From: Thermoanaerobaculia bacterium
Lineage (GTDB): Bacteria > Acidobacteriota > Thermoanaerobaculia > Multivoradales > JAHEKO01
NCBI GenBank assembly: GCA_945787635.1
Contig: CALZIK010000141.1
Location: 1-33,419 of the forward strand
DNA: 33,419 bases
Reading direction: 5' to 3'
The number at the start of each line of letters is the position of its first letter. Position 1 is the first letter of the stretch. The position numbers and the translations under genes were made by a program. The notes beneath the pieces are model-generated. The model worked only from the letters and a program-made list of their open reading frames with translations. It made no database searches and was not told where the DNA came from. This document shows positions 24,417 through 33,411 of this stretch, in pieces.

Positions 24417-26528
24417 TTGCCTGAACAAAACGAGCTTAGAACCGGCTGGACTACAAGACTCACCCGCATCACCCTCGGAGCGCTGCTGTTTCTCCTCGCG
24501 AGTGGCCTCCTGGTGACGCTCGCCCCGTTTCACGCGGTCGTACAGTGGAGCGTCCTGGTTCATACCGTCGTCGGCCTCGCGCTCCTGGCTCCAATCCTCT
24601 GGTACTCCTGGGCTCACTGGCTCGACTACCGCCGCTACAACTTGACCGACGTGGTTCTCCTGGGTTATCTCGCGGTAGCGGCGCTCGCGGTGTGCCTGGT
24701 CTCAGGCGTCGTGGTCACCTACCAGGGGCTCTTCGCCGCCCGGATGTCCCCGCTCTGGCGCAACCTCCATCTCTACTCCACGGTCGCGCTTCTGGTCCTC
24801 GCGCTGCCCCACGCCATTCTGGTTTTTTTGCGCGTGCGCAAGAAGATCGGTGGACATTTCGCGCGCCCGGTCACCTCGCAGGCGGTCCTGGCAACGGTTC
24901 TCGGCCTCGCGCTGGCCGTCGGGCTCGGCTGGATCTATTCCGGTTCGGACTACGACAACAGCTTCCCGGAAGACTACAACTACCTCTACGGCGATGACCG
25001 CCCGTTCGCGCCCAGCCTGGCGGTCACCGAAACCGGAGGCGCATTCGATCCGGAATCGCTGGCCGGCTCGGAGACCTGTGGCTCCGCCGGGTGTCACTCC
25101 CAGATCCTCGAGGAATGGAAGCCGAGCGCCCATCGCTACTCGGCCATGGACCCGCTCTTCCAGAAGGTGCAGAGCGTGATGGCCGAGCAGAACGGTCCGG
25201 AATCGACCCGCTACTGCGGCGGCTGCCACGATCCCATCTCGCTCTTCTCCGGCGCCAAGAACGTTTTTGCAGAGAATCTCACCGGTCTTCACGGCTACAA
25301 CGAAGGCATCTCGTGTCTTTCCTGCCACGGCGTTCGGGAGACCGATCTCCAGGGCAACGCCAACTACGTGATGACCCAGCCGGCGACCTATCTCTGGCAA
25401 TGGCAAGAGGCTGGAGCCGGCAAGTTCCTGAGCGATTTCTTGATCCGGACGTATCCCGACAAGCACAACGAGCTCAGCAAGAGGATGTTCAAGGCGCCGG
25501 AGTACTGCGCCGCCTGCCACAAGCAGTTCATCGATCAGGAGGTCAACCGGGTCGGCTGGGTACAGCTCCAGAATCAGTACGACAACTGGAAGGCGAGTCA
25601 CTGGTTCACCGAAGGCGATCCCGAGAAGACCATCGAATGTCGCGAATGCCATATGCCGCTGGTCGCGTCGAACGACCCCGCTCGCGGCGACTCCGTCGAC
25701 TACAACCGGACCGCCGAGGACGGCATGCATCGCAGTCACCGGTTCGTCGCCGCCAACACCCTGGTGCCCGCGATGCTCGAACTCGAGGGCTGGGAGGAGC
25801 ACAACCGGCTCACCGAAGAGTGGCTCGCGGGCAACTTCGAGATTCCCGAGATCGCCGACAAGTGGCGCGACGGTCCGGTCGTCGAGCTGGCCCTCGAAAC
25901 GCCCGCCCGAGTGGCTCGCGGCGGCAAGCTGCCGATCCGCGTGATCATGACCGCCAACAAGGTCGGTCACGACTTCCCCACCGGACCCCTGGACATTATC
26001 CAGAGCTGGGTCGAGATCCGGGTTCACGACGAGGCGGGCAACGAGATCTTCTCGTCGGGAACCCGTGACGAGAAAAACTTCATCGAACCGGGCAGTTTCC
26101 TGTTCAAGGCGGAGCCCGTGGATCAGTACGGCAATCTGATCGACCGGCACAACCTCTGGGAGATGGTCGGCGTGCGCTACCGGAGGGCTCTGTTCCCCGG
26201 ATACTCCGACACGGTCGACTACATGGTCGATTGCCCGACCAGCGTCGCGCCCGGAGACCAGACAGATCTCGCGCGACTGGGCCGAGAAGAGCAGTCCTTC
26301 GAGGTCGACGCGCCCGATCGGCCGGACACCTATCAGGTGACCGCCTCTCTCATGTACCGAAAGGTGGATCAGTTCCTGATCAACTTCCTGCTCGGCGAAG
26401 ACTCGGGACTCACCGCGCCGGTGATCGAGATGACCCGCAGTTCGGCCACCGTAGAGGTCGGCGATCAGATCAGCGAAGTCGGCGGGCCAGAGGCTCCTCC
26501 ACAACCTCCGGTCGCCGCGGGAAGCTGA
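24417..26528 (+). CDS. Membrane-anchored pentaheme cytochrome c with b-type-like domain
   Basis: The product is 703 aa. AAGGAGG (24404-24410) places the TTG start at 24417. Residues 16-174 form five predicted membrane helices. His49, His67, His118 and His132 lie in or near helices 2 and 4, and His118/His132 are 14 apart as in b-type diheme helices, so heme b binding is possible (inference). The periplasmic part has five heme c sites: an unusual CX4CH (CGSAGCH, 221-227), then CGGCH (267-271), CLSCH (300-304), CAACH (364-368) and CRECH (408-412). This resembles cytochrome c554-type multiheme domains. A C-terminal beta domain holds GHDFPTG, also seen after hemes in other multiheme cytochromes. 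It probably moves electrons between the quinone pool and periplasmic partners. The next gene starts 22 bases downstream. Confidence 0.88.
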   Translation: MPEQNELRTGWTTRLTRITLGALLFLLASGLLVTLAPFHAVVQWSVLVHTVVGLALLAPILWYSWAHWLDYRRYNLTDVVLLGYLAVAALAVCLVSGVVVTYQGLFAARMSPLWRNLHLYSTVALLVLALPHAILVFLRVRKKIGGHFARPVTSQAVLATVLGLALAVGLGWIYSGSDYDNSFPEDYNYLYGDDRPFAPSLAVTETGGAFDPESLAGSETCGSAGCHSQILEEWKPSAHRYSAMDPLFQKVQSVMAEQNGPESTRYCGGCHDPISLFSGAKNVFAENLTGLHGYNEGISCLSCHGVRETDLQGNANYVMTQPATYLWQWQEAGAGKFLSDFLIRTYPDKHNELSKRMFKAPEYCAACHKQFIDQEVNRVGWVQLQNQYDNWKASHWFTEGDPEKTIECRECHMPLVASNDPARGDSVDYNRTAEDGMHRSHRFVAANTLVPAMLELEGWEEHNRLTEEWLAGNFEIPEIADKWRDGPVVELALETPARVARGGKLPIRVIMTANKVGHDFPTGPLDIIQSWVEIRVHDEAGNEIFSSGTRDEKNFIEPGSFLFKAEPVDQYGNLIDRHNLWEMVGVRYRRALFPGYSDTVDYMVDCPTSVAPGDQTDLARLGREEQSFEVDAPDRPDTYQVTASLMYRKVDQFLINFLLGEDSGLTAPVIEMTRSSATVEVGDQISEVGGPEAPPQPPVAAGS

Positions 26529-26550
26529 CCATGTCGGCACTCGGCTCTCC

Positions 26551-29148
26551 GTGACCGGCTCCGCCCGGAAGCCGCCGAGACCGGTGCTCAGCCGCCGCCA
26601 TCGCAAACTCCGGCGGCTGAAACGCTGGCTTCTCGCGGCGACTCTGGTGAGCGCAGCCGCCTTGCTCTGGATCTACCGGGCGACGCGGCCCGAGATCCGA
26701 CGCCCCGGTGAGGATCTCACCGACATCACCCAGACGCTCGCCGCCGACCTGCCGGCCGACGCTCCGTTCCCGGACTTCACCGACGTGACCATCGAAGCCG
26801 GCCTCGGCGACTTTCGGACCTTTGCCGGCGAGCGCTCGTCACAGCTACCCGAGGATATGGGCTCCGGAGCCGCCTGGGGCGACTACGATAACGACGGCGA
26901 CGACGACCTCTTCGTTGTCGGAGCCGGCGGCACGCTCACCCGGCCTCCCGACGGCTGGGCCGAATCCGCGCTGTTCGAAAATCTCGGTGACGGGACCTTC
27001 CGACGATCGGCCGCTTTTCCCGAGACCCGAATCATGGGGATGGGCGCCGCCTGGGGCGACTACGACGATGATGGCTGGCTGGATCTCGCGGTCAGCGGAT
27101 ACAACAGCCTTTCGCTGTTTCGAAACGTCGCGGGCGATCCGAGCGGCGGGGAGGCCGAGGGGCGACGCCTGGCCAAAGACGACGCTATCCCAAACCTGCC
27201 CGGCTACTGGGCGGGCGTCTCCTGGGCCGACATCGACAACGATGGCAACCTCGACCTCTATGTCTGCGGCTATGTCCGGTACGAGCCGGACAACTCCGGC
27301 GCGGGCAGGAGCTCGAGCCAGTCGGGAACGACAGTTCCCTACACCCTCAATCCGGCCTCCTATGAGCCCGAGCGAAATCTTCTGTTCCGCAACGAGGGCG
27401 ACGGCCGGTTCACCGAAGTGGCACTCCTCTACGGCCTGTCGAACCCAGGGGGGCGGAGCCTCTCGGCCCTCTGGCACGATTTCGACCAGGACGGACGGCT
27501 CGACGTCTACGTGGCCAACGACATCTCGGACAACGCCCTGCTGCTCAACCGCGGCGACACTTTCGAAGATGTCAGTCTGGCCGCCTGGGTGGCGGACTAC
27601 CGCGGAGCCATGGGCTTGACCGCCGGCGACTGGAACCGCGACGGTGACGACGATCTGTTCGTCACCCACTGGGTGGCGCAGGAGAACGCGCTCTACGATT
27701 CGCGGCTCGCGGAGACATCAGCCGCCGGCAATCCTCAACTCACCTTCAGCGATCTGGCGGCGCCGCTCGGCCTCGGGCAGATCGCGCTTCACGCGGTTGG
27801 CTGGGGAACCGAGTTCGGCGACTTCGACGGCGACGGCTGGCTCGATCTGGTGGTCGCCAACGGCTCGACGCTCGAGACCAAGGAAGAGCCGCGGAGCCTC
27901 AAGAAACAGCCGGCCATGCTGCTCTGGAACCGGCGCGGCGAGTACTTTCACGATCTGGCTCCCTCGAGCGAGCTGCTGGCGACACCTCGGCTCGGTCGCG
28001 GGCTGGCGCTTGCCGACTACGACCTCGACGGCGATCTCGACATCCTCAGCGTCGAGCTCGATTCCGGAGTCCGCCTGCTGCGCAACGACATGGCGCACGG
28101 TCGCTGGATCGAGTTCGACCTCGTGGGCAGCGCCGGTGGCCGTGGACACGGCGCCACCGTTCTCGTCCGCGCGGCTGAGCTCGCGCTGCGCCGAACCGTC
28201 GGCGGCACGTCCTACCTGTCCCAGAGCAGTGAGACTCTTCACTTCGGTCTCGGGGATGTCGATCGCATCGACGAAGTGGAGGTCCTCTGGCCGGGCGGTA
28301 CCGCCGAGCGCTTTGACGGCGTCGAACTCGACTCGCGATGGAAGCTGGTTCAGGGTGAGTCAAGGGCCCGGCCCACGCGAGCCTGGCCATCGAAGCTAGC
28401 CGCGGAGCCGATACCGGAGGACCCCAGGGAGCGGACCCTCGAGTTCTGGAAGACCCAGCGCGCGGCCATGGACGCACTCAAGCGAGACGGCGATGTCGAG
28501 CGCGCCTCGGCTCTGCTCGCTCGCGCCCTCGAGCTCGATCCCGAGCACGCCGATTCGCGCTACTACCTCGCCAACCTGCTCTGGGCCGAAGGCGAGCGCG
28601 AGCGCGCCCTCGTGGAGCTCGATTTTTTGCGCGACCGCGACCCGCTGAGCCATCGCGCCTTCAAGCAGTGGGGTGTCCTGCGCGCGATGAGCGCCGGCAC
28701 GGCGGCCGACCTGGACCGCGCCGCCGAGGCTCTCGAGCGCGCGGTCGAGATCAACTCCGAAGAGACCGGCGGCCTCCTCGCTCTGGGCGAGGTCTCGATC
28801 CTGCGCGGGCGATTCGCCGAGGCCCGGCGTCAGCTCGAATGGGCCTGCGAGACCAATCCCCGCGCCGTCGGCGGGTTTTTCTTGCGCGCGTATCTGGCCC
28901 ACCGCGACGGCGACCGCGCACAGAGCGTCGCACTCCTGGGGGCGGCGCAGACCGCCCGGGGACCCGAATGGAAGCCCGAGGGCGCAGTCGCCGAGGGCGA
29001 CGTGCGGCAGCGCATGCACGTCGAAAACAGCCCTTTGGCTCGGTTCTGGACGGGCTGGGACGGAGACGACCAGCCGGCAGAGGCGTTCCGTTCTCTCGAG
29101 GCTTTTCTCGCCAGCACGCCAGCGGGCCAGGACTCGGCCGCCCGATAG
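26551..29148 (+). CDS. FG-GAP / ASPIC-UnbV protein with C-terminal TPRs
   Basis: The product is 865 aa. A basic N-terminus and one membrane segment (about 28-43) anchor it, with the rest outside the cytoplasm. Seven calcium-type FG-GAP/VCBS loops of the form DxDxDGxxD start near residues 111, 170, 227, 310, 360, 424 and 489, which predicts a seven-bladed beta-propeller. An ASPIC/UnbV domain follows at about 530-590 (RGHGATVLV, LHFGLGDVDRIDEVEVLWPGG). The C-terminal part (630-840) is made of TPR-type helices (ASALLARALELDPEHADSRY, GRFAEARRQLEWACETNPRA). This CRTAC1-like architecture suggests protein or carbohydrate binding. The start is a GTG with no good ribosome site, 22 bases after the cytochrome stop, so translational coupling is likely. 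Confidence 0.9.
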   Translation: MTGSARKPPRPVLSRRHRKLRRLKRWLLAATLVSAAALLWIYRATRPEIRRPGEDLTDITQTLAADLPADAPFPDFTDVTIEAGLGDFRTFAGERSSQLPEDMGSGAAWGDYDNDGDDDLFVVGAGGTLTRPPDGWAESALFENLGDGTFRRSAAFPETRIMGMGAAWGDYDDDGWLDLAVSGYNSLSLFRNVAGDPSGGEAEGRRLAKDDAIPNLPGYWAGVSWADIDNDGNLDLYVCGYVRYEPDNSGAGRSSSQSGTTVPYTLNPASYEPERNLLFRNEGDGRFTEVALLYGLSNPGGRSLSALWHDFDQDGRLDVYVANDISDNALLLNRGDTFEDVSLAAWVADYRGAMGLTAGDWNRDGDDDLFVTHWVAQENALYDSRLAETSAAGNPQLTFSDLAAPLGLGQIALHAVGWGTEFGDFDGDGWLDLVVANGSTLETKEEPRSLKKQPAMLLWNRRGEYFHDLAPSSELLATPRLGRGLALADYDLDGDLDILSVELDSGVRLLRNDMAHGRWIEFDLVGSAGGRGHGATVLVRAAELALRRTVGGTSYLSQSSETLHFGLGDVDRIDEVEVLWPGGTAERFDGVELDSRWKLVQGESRARPTRAWPSKLAAEPIPEDPRERTLEFWKTQRAAMDALKRDGDVERASALLARALELDPEHADSRYYLANLLWAEGERERALVELDFLRDRDPLSHRAFKQWGVLRAMSAGTAADLDRAAEALERAVEINSEETGGLLALGEVSILRGRFAEARRQLEWACETNPRAVGGFFLRAYLAHRDGDRAQSVALLGAAQTARGPEWKPEGAVAEGDVRQRMHVENSPLARFWTGWDGDDQPAEAFRSLEAFLASTPAGQDSAAR

Positions 29149-29185
29149 CCACGGCTGAAAACCGCGTTCACGATAGGCTCCCGGG

Positions 29186-29641
29186 ATGGGCCGACTCCTC
29201 GCGGTGGTGATTCTCGCCGTTGCCGGCTACTACGCCTACACCGAGCTGCTGCCGCGGTATTCGGCGCACAAGCAAAGCCGGGAGGCCGACGTCAAGGCCC
29301 AGAACGACCAGGCCCAGGCCAGGGTCTGCATCGCCGCGGCCGAAAGCCTCGATCGGGATCTCCGCCGGGAGGCACTCCGCCTTTCGCAGCCCGAGCCGCA
29401 AACCGGAACCTGGTCGACCCTCATGATCCAGATGAGCGGCGATCTTTCCAGCGCGGACTCGGCCTGTACCTGCCCCACCGAAGCCTGCATCAGCGTCGCC
29501 GGCGCTCTCCTCGAGATGCGGCGCCTCCTTGGCCGGCTCGACGCGGTGGCCCGAGGCAAAGCGGCAGAGCTCACCGGCTTGGCGGCGGCACAGGGCAGAA
29601 TCGACGGTCTCCTGAAGCGGGCGCGCTCCGAAGCCGGCTGA
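29186..29641 (+). CDS. Small membrane-anchored hypothetical protein
   Basis: The product is 151 aa. One N-terminal membrane helix (LLAVVILAVAGYYAYTELL, about 4-22) is followed by a charged helical region rich in Ala, Glu and Arg. Four Cys are present, three of them close together (SACTCPTEACIS), which could bind a metal or form disulphides. No known domain is recognised. It follows the FG-GAP gene by 37 bases on the same strand and may belong to that transcript. Codon usage is like its neighbours. Confidence 0.7.
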   Translation: MGRLLAVVILAVAGYYAYTELLPRYSAHKQSREADVKAQNDQAQARVCIAAAESLDRDLRREALRLSQPEPQTGTWSTLMIQMSGDLSSADSACTCPTEACISVAGALLEMRRLLGRLDAVARGKAAELTGLAAAQGRIDGLLKRARSEAG

Positions 29642-29650
29642 ATAGACATC

Positions 29651-29680
29651 TGGACGCCTCCCGCCCAAAAGTGCTATTCT
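29651..29680 (+). promoter_or_regulatory. Putative sigma70-type promoter of the SNF2 gene
   Basis: TGGACG (29651-29656) and TATTCT (29675-29680) are 18 bases apart. A TG dinucleotide (29672-29673) sits one base before the -10, as in extended -10 promoters. Each box matches four to five of six consensus positions. The predicted start of transcription falls just before the first leader hairpin at 29692. Confidence 0.35.
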
Positions 29681-29691
29681 CTCTGGAACGG

Positions 29692-29797
29692 CGTGAGCTT
29701 CGGCTCGCGGAAACCCGGTGCGAGCACCACCGGCATTTGCGAGTCGCCTTGCCAGCTGCCTGGTTCTGAGCCGCGCCGGTTTCCTCCCCGCGGAACC
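29692..29797 (+). promoter_or_regulatory. Structured leader RNA before the SNF2 helicase gene
   Basis: Three hairpins follow one another. CGTGAGC/GCTCGCG (29692-29709) has a TTCG tetraloop and one G-T pair. CCGGTG/CACCGG (29715-29733) has a 7-nt loop. GGTT...CCGCG with CGCGGAACC (29762-29797) is a longer stem interrupted by a 5-nt bulge. I could not match the series to a known riboswitch class. No reading frame in this 197-base gap looks coding. It may be a cis-acting leader or simply a structured 5' UTR. Confidence 0.4.
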
Positions 29798-29838
29798 AAC
29801 AAAAGACAGCGGGATTGCCGGGAAGAACTGGAGATGCC

Positions 29839-32800
29839 TTGCAACTAACCGATGATGCAGCCGAAGCAGTGACAGAAGATCGCTCTGCCCCGCAACGTCT
29901 GCGCAAGCGCCGGACCCGCAAGGGCAAATCGCCGGCCGGTCCGGTGCCGCTCCACAAGCGCAGCAGCTCTCATTTTCAGCCCAGCGAGAGAGATCGTGGC
30001 GACGACGCCTTCGAAGAAGGCCGAGTTCGAGTTGAAATCGAGGGCGCCCGCGCCCGCGCCCAGGTCGAAGATACCGAGCGCGAGTCCTACCGGGTGGGGG
30101 TCGACTGGTCGAGAGTCGGCGCTCGCCGGCTTCACACCTTCTGCGAGTGCTCACGCTTCGCCGGTGGAGAGCTCTGCCGCCACATCTGGGCGACGCTCCT
30201 TGCTCTTGCCGAGACCGGACCGGAGAACCAGCCCGCAGGCAAGGATCGCCTGGGTCTGCGCAAGGACCGCGCGGCGAGCTGGGAAGATCTCGGGGTATCG
30301 GGCGAGCGCAACGAGGTCCGGGCCTTTCATGGCGCCGATCCTGTTCGGCCCGAGACGCAGGCTCACCTCGCGCGGACGTCCCGCTCGTCGGCAGCGAGCG
30401 GCCGGCGGCGCACTGCAGCGACCTCCTGGCGGTCGCAGCTAACCTCGGTGCGAGACGAGTTGGGCTCGGGCGCGTTTCCGGCGGCGATTGCCGCTTCCCT
30501 GCCCCAGCGCGCCGCCCCGCTCACCCACTTCTTCATCAACACCGCCGCGAGCAACGGCTCGAGCAGTCTGGTGCTCGACATTTTCAGCAGTCCGGCCAGC
30601 GCCTCCGGCAAGAAGGGCAAGATCAAGCGAACCGCCCTCGAGCCCCACCGGCTGGAGGCGATGCTGCTGCCGCGCAACTCGGGCAACGGCTCCGCGGCCG
30701 AGCCGAGCCAGTCCCTGGCACTGGTGACCGAGCTTCCCGCCGACAGCCCGAGGCGCAAGACCAAGAGCCGGCGCGGACCCAAAAAGCCCGCGGGCATCCG
30801 CCGGTTGCGGCTGCCGCAGCAGCTCTACGACTCCGTCCTGCCCCACTTGTGCAGCCAGGGAGCCCTGGGCTGGTGGGACGGCCGAGTCCAGAACAATTTA
30901 CATCCGCTGTGGTGGGATGCCGGCACGGCGTGGCGGCTGGCGCTGTACCTCGACATTCACAAGGACGGCAGCACTCGGCTGCGCGGCCGGCTCGAGCGCG
31001 AGAGCGAGACGGTGCCGCTGAGTGATCCGGTTCTGGTTCTGGCGCCCGGAGGGCAGAACGCCAACGGTTTTCCGGCCTCGGAAGGCTCCGGTCCCGCGCT
31101 GGTCGTTTTCGCCGAATCCATCGGCCGGCTCGATCTCAAACCCGCTCGGGACCTGCCATGGCTCAATCTCCTGCGCGAGGCCGGCGAGATCGTGATTCCG
31201 ATGAAAGACGTCGAGGAGGCGCTCACCGAGCTGATGGCGATGCCGGCGTTGCCCCGGCTCGACATTCCCGACGCGCTCGACCTCGCCGAAGAAGCCTCGC
31301 CCCCGCAGCCGCATCTCGTCTTGGAACCGGCGGCGGGCTCGGCGCGGATCAACCCGCCTCTCGAGGCCGAGCTGGCCTTCGAGTACGGAGCCCTGCGGAT
31401 CAGCGCGGAAGACGCCCGATCGTCGGTCGTGGACTGGGAGGAAAGGACCTTGCTGCGACGCGACCTCGAGCGCGAGCATGCCGCGCTGGTTCGATTGCTC
31501 GAGCTCGGCTTTCAACCGGTCCAGGCGGCTCAGGGAGACGTGCAGGCGCTCGAGCTCGCTCCCCGCGATCTGCCCGGCGTGATCGAGCCGCTCCTGACCG
31601 AGGGCTGGGCCGTCGAGGTGCAGGGCCGGACGGTGTCGCCGCCGAGCCCGCCGGCGCTCCGGGTCGAATCCGGCATCGACTGGTTCGATCTCAGCGGGCA
31701 AGTGGAGTTCGCAGGAGACCAGTTGGAGCTCGCCGACGTGCTCCAGGCGGTATCCCGAGGCGATCGCTTCATCGAGCTGCGGGACGGCTCACGGGGCCTG
31801 CTCCCCGAGTCCTGGATGGAAACCTACGGCTCGCTCGCCGAGCTGGCCTCGAGCCCGACCGAAGACGGTCTCCGGTTCCTGCCGTCGCAAGCCCTGATTG
31901 TCGATGCTTTGCTCACCGCGATGCCTCCGGCCGACGTCGACGCCGCTTTTACTAGGCTGCGCGAAAAACTGGCTTCGTTCGAGAAGATCAAACCCAAAAA
32001 GGAGCCCCGCGGCTTCGGCGGCACGCTCCGCGGCTATCAGCGCCAGGGCCTCGGCTGGCTCGGTTTTCTACGCGAGTTCGGCCTGGGCGGCGTCCTGGCC
32101 GACGACATGGGCCTGGGAAAAACCGTCCAGGTGTTGGCGTTGATTCAGACCTATCGCACCCCCTCCAAGACCACCAAGCTTCCGTTCCTGGTAGTCGCAC
32201 CGCGAAGCGTCGTCTACAACTGGATCGACGAAGCTTCACGTTTCACTCCCAAGATCGTGGTGGCCGAGTATCGCGGGCCGGATCGGGAGAAGCTTCGCGA
32301 GCGTTTCAACGAGCTCGACGTGGTGGTCACGACCTACGGCACGCTGCGTCGCGACATCGGCTTTCTCGCCACAGTGGAGTTCGACACCGTGATTCTCGAC
32401 GAGGCCCAGGCGATCAAGAACCCGGGGTCGCAGACCGCCAAGGCCAGCCGGTTGCTGAACGCCCGCCATCGGCTGGCGCTCACCGGCACGCCGATCGAAA
32501 ACCACCTCGGCGAGCTGGGCTCGCTGTTCACGTTCCTGAATCCGGGGTTGCTCGGCAGGCTGCCGAGGCTCGAAGCCTTGAACGGCGGCCGCGCGCCGTC
32601 GAAGCCCGAGCTCGAGCACATCGCCCAGGACACCCGGCCGTTCATCCTGCGCCGCACCAAGGCGCAAGTGCTCCCCGACCTGCCACCCAAGACCGAGCAG
32701 ACCCTGCTCTGCAACCTCCACCCCGAGCAGCGCAAGCTCTACAACAAGGTGCGGGCGAGCTACCAGGCCAACCTGCTCGAGCAGGTCGAGGCCAAGGGCG

Positions 32801-33408
32801 TCGCAGGCTCCGCGATCCAGGTGCTGGCCGCGCTTCTGAGGCTTCGCCAGATCGCCTGCCACCCCGCCCTGGTGGACCCCGAGTGGGAAGACGCCGGCAG
32901 CGCCAAGCTCGACGCCCTCTTCGAACAGGTCTCGGAGGTTCTCGACGAAGGCCACAAGGTGCTGGTCTTTTCGCAGTTCACGAAGCTCCTCGGCTTCGTG
33001 AAGAAACGCCTCGACGAAGACAGCATCACGTACGCGTATCTCGACGGCCAGACCCGTAACCGTGGCGAGGTCGTCGAGCGATTCCAGACCGATCCCGACT
33101 GCAACCTGTTTCTGGTCAGCCTGAAGGCCGGCGGCACCGGCTTGAACCTGACCGCGGCGGGCTACGTCTTCCTGCTCGACCCGTGGTGGAACCCCGCGGT
33201 CGAAGCGCAGGCGATCGACCGCACCCACCGGATCGGCCAGACCCAGCCGGTCTTTGCTTACCGGATGATCGCCGAAGACACGGTCGAGGAGAAGATTCTC
33301 GAGCTCCAGCGCTCGAAGCGCAAGCTCGCCGACGCCATCCTCGAGGGCGGAGAAGGGCAGTCGCTCAAGGATCTGACCGCCGACGATCTGAAGATGCTTC
33401 TCAGCTGA
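29839..33408 (+). CDS. SWIM zinc-finger SNF2-family helicase/ATPase
   Basis: The product is 1189 aa from the TTG at 29839, preferred because CTGGAG lies 5 bases before it; a TTG at 29815 is possible and adds 8 residues. Residues 1-90 are basic and low in order. A SWIM zinc finger follows: C102-x-C104-x8-C113-x-H115. A long region (about 200-700) has the accessory domains usual in bacterial SWIM-SNF2 proteins. The SNF2 ATPase core has Walker A MGLGKT (757-762), DEAQ (854-857, motif II), LTGTPIEN (motif III) and, in the second RecA domain, KAGGTGLNLTAA, DPWWNP and DRTHRIGQ (1127-1134, motif VI). It is a double-stranded-DNA translocase rather than a strand-separating helicase (family knowledge), probably acting on protein-DNA complexes or in repair. 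All motifs are intact. Confidence 0.93.
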   Translation: MQLTDDAAEAVTEDRSAPQRLRKRRTRKGKSPAGPVPLHKRSSSHFQPSERDRGDDAFEEGRVRVEIEGARARAQVEDTERESYRVGVDWSRVGARRLHTFCECSRFAGGELCRHIWATLLALAETGPENQPAGKDRLGLRKDRAASWEDLGVSGERNEVRAFHGADPVRPETQAHLARTSRSSAASGRRRTAATSWRSQLTSVRDELGSGAFPAAIAASLPQRAAPLTHFFINTAASNGSSSLVLDIFSSPASASGKKGKIKRTALEPHRLEAMLLPRNSGNGSAAEPSQSLALVTELPADSPRRKTKSRRGPKKPAGIRRLRLPQQLYDSVLPHLCSQGALGWWDGRVQNNLHPLWWDAGTAWRLALYLDIHKDGSTRLRGRLERESETVPLSDPVLVLAPGGQNANGFPASEGSGPALVVFAESIGRLDLKPARDLPWLNLLREAGEIVIPMKDVEEALTELMAMPALPRLDIPDALDLAEEASPPQPHLVLEPAAGSARINPPLEAELAFEYGALRISAEDARSSVVDWEERTLLRRDLEREHAALVRLLELGFQPVQAAQGDVQALELAPRDLPGVIEPLLTEGWAVEVQGRTVSPPSPPALRVESGIDWFDLSGQVEFAGDQLELADVLQAVSRGDRFIELRDGSRGLLPESWMETYGSLAELASSPTEDGLRFLPSQALIVDALLTAMPPADVDAAFTRLREKLASFEKIKPKKEPRGFGGTLRGYQRQGLGWLGFLREFGLGGVLADDMGLGKTVQVLALIQTYRTPSKTTKLPFLVVAPRSVVYNWIDEASRFTPKIVVAEYRGPDREKLRERFNELDVVVTTYGTLRRDIGFLATVEFDTVILDEAQAIKNPGSQTAKASRLLNARHRLALTGTPIENHLGELGSLFTFLNPGLLGRLPRLEALNGGRAPSKPELEHIAQDTRPFILRRTKAQVLPDLPPKTEQTLLCNLHPEQRKLYNKVRASYQANLLEQVEAKGVAGSAIQVLAALLRLRQIACHPALVDPEWEDAGSAKLDALFEQVSEVLDEGHKVLVFSQFTKLLGFVKKRLDEDSITYAYLDGQTRNRGEVVERFQTDPDCNLFLVSLKAGGTGLNLTAAGYVFLLDPWWNPAVEAQAIDRTHRIGQTQPVFAYRMIAEDTVEEKILELQRSKRKLADAILEGGEGQSLKDLTADDLKMLLS

Positions 33409-33411
33409 AGA

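Noticed and set aside
24702-26606. 634-codon open frame on the minus strand
   Set aside because: It is antisense to the pentaheme cytochrome, whose five heme motifs and strong ribosome site make it the real gene.
29692-29797. Cobalamin, glycine or c-di-GMP riboswitch
   Set aside because: The conserved core sequences of these classes are not present; only generic hairpins are seen.
32236-33228. 330-codon open frame on the minus strand
   Set aside because: It lies opposite the conserved SNF2 motifs and contains no recognisable domain.
29839-33408. Anti-phage defence island around the SNF2 gene
   Set aside because: SNF2 proteins occur in some defence systems, but no methylase, nuclease or other partner lies in the window, and SWIM-SNF2 proteins are widespread outside defence loci.
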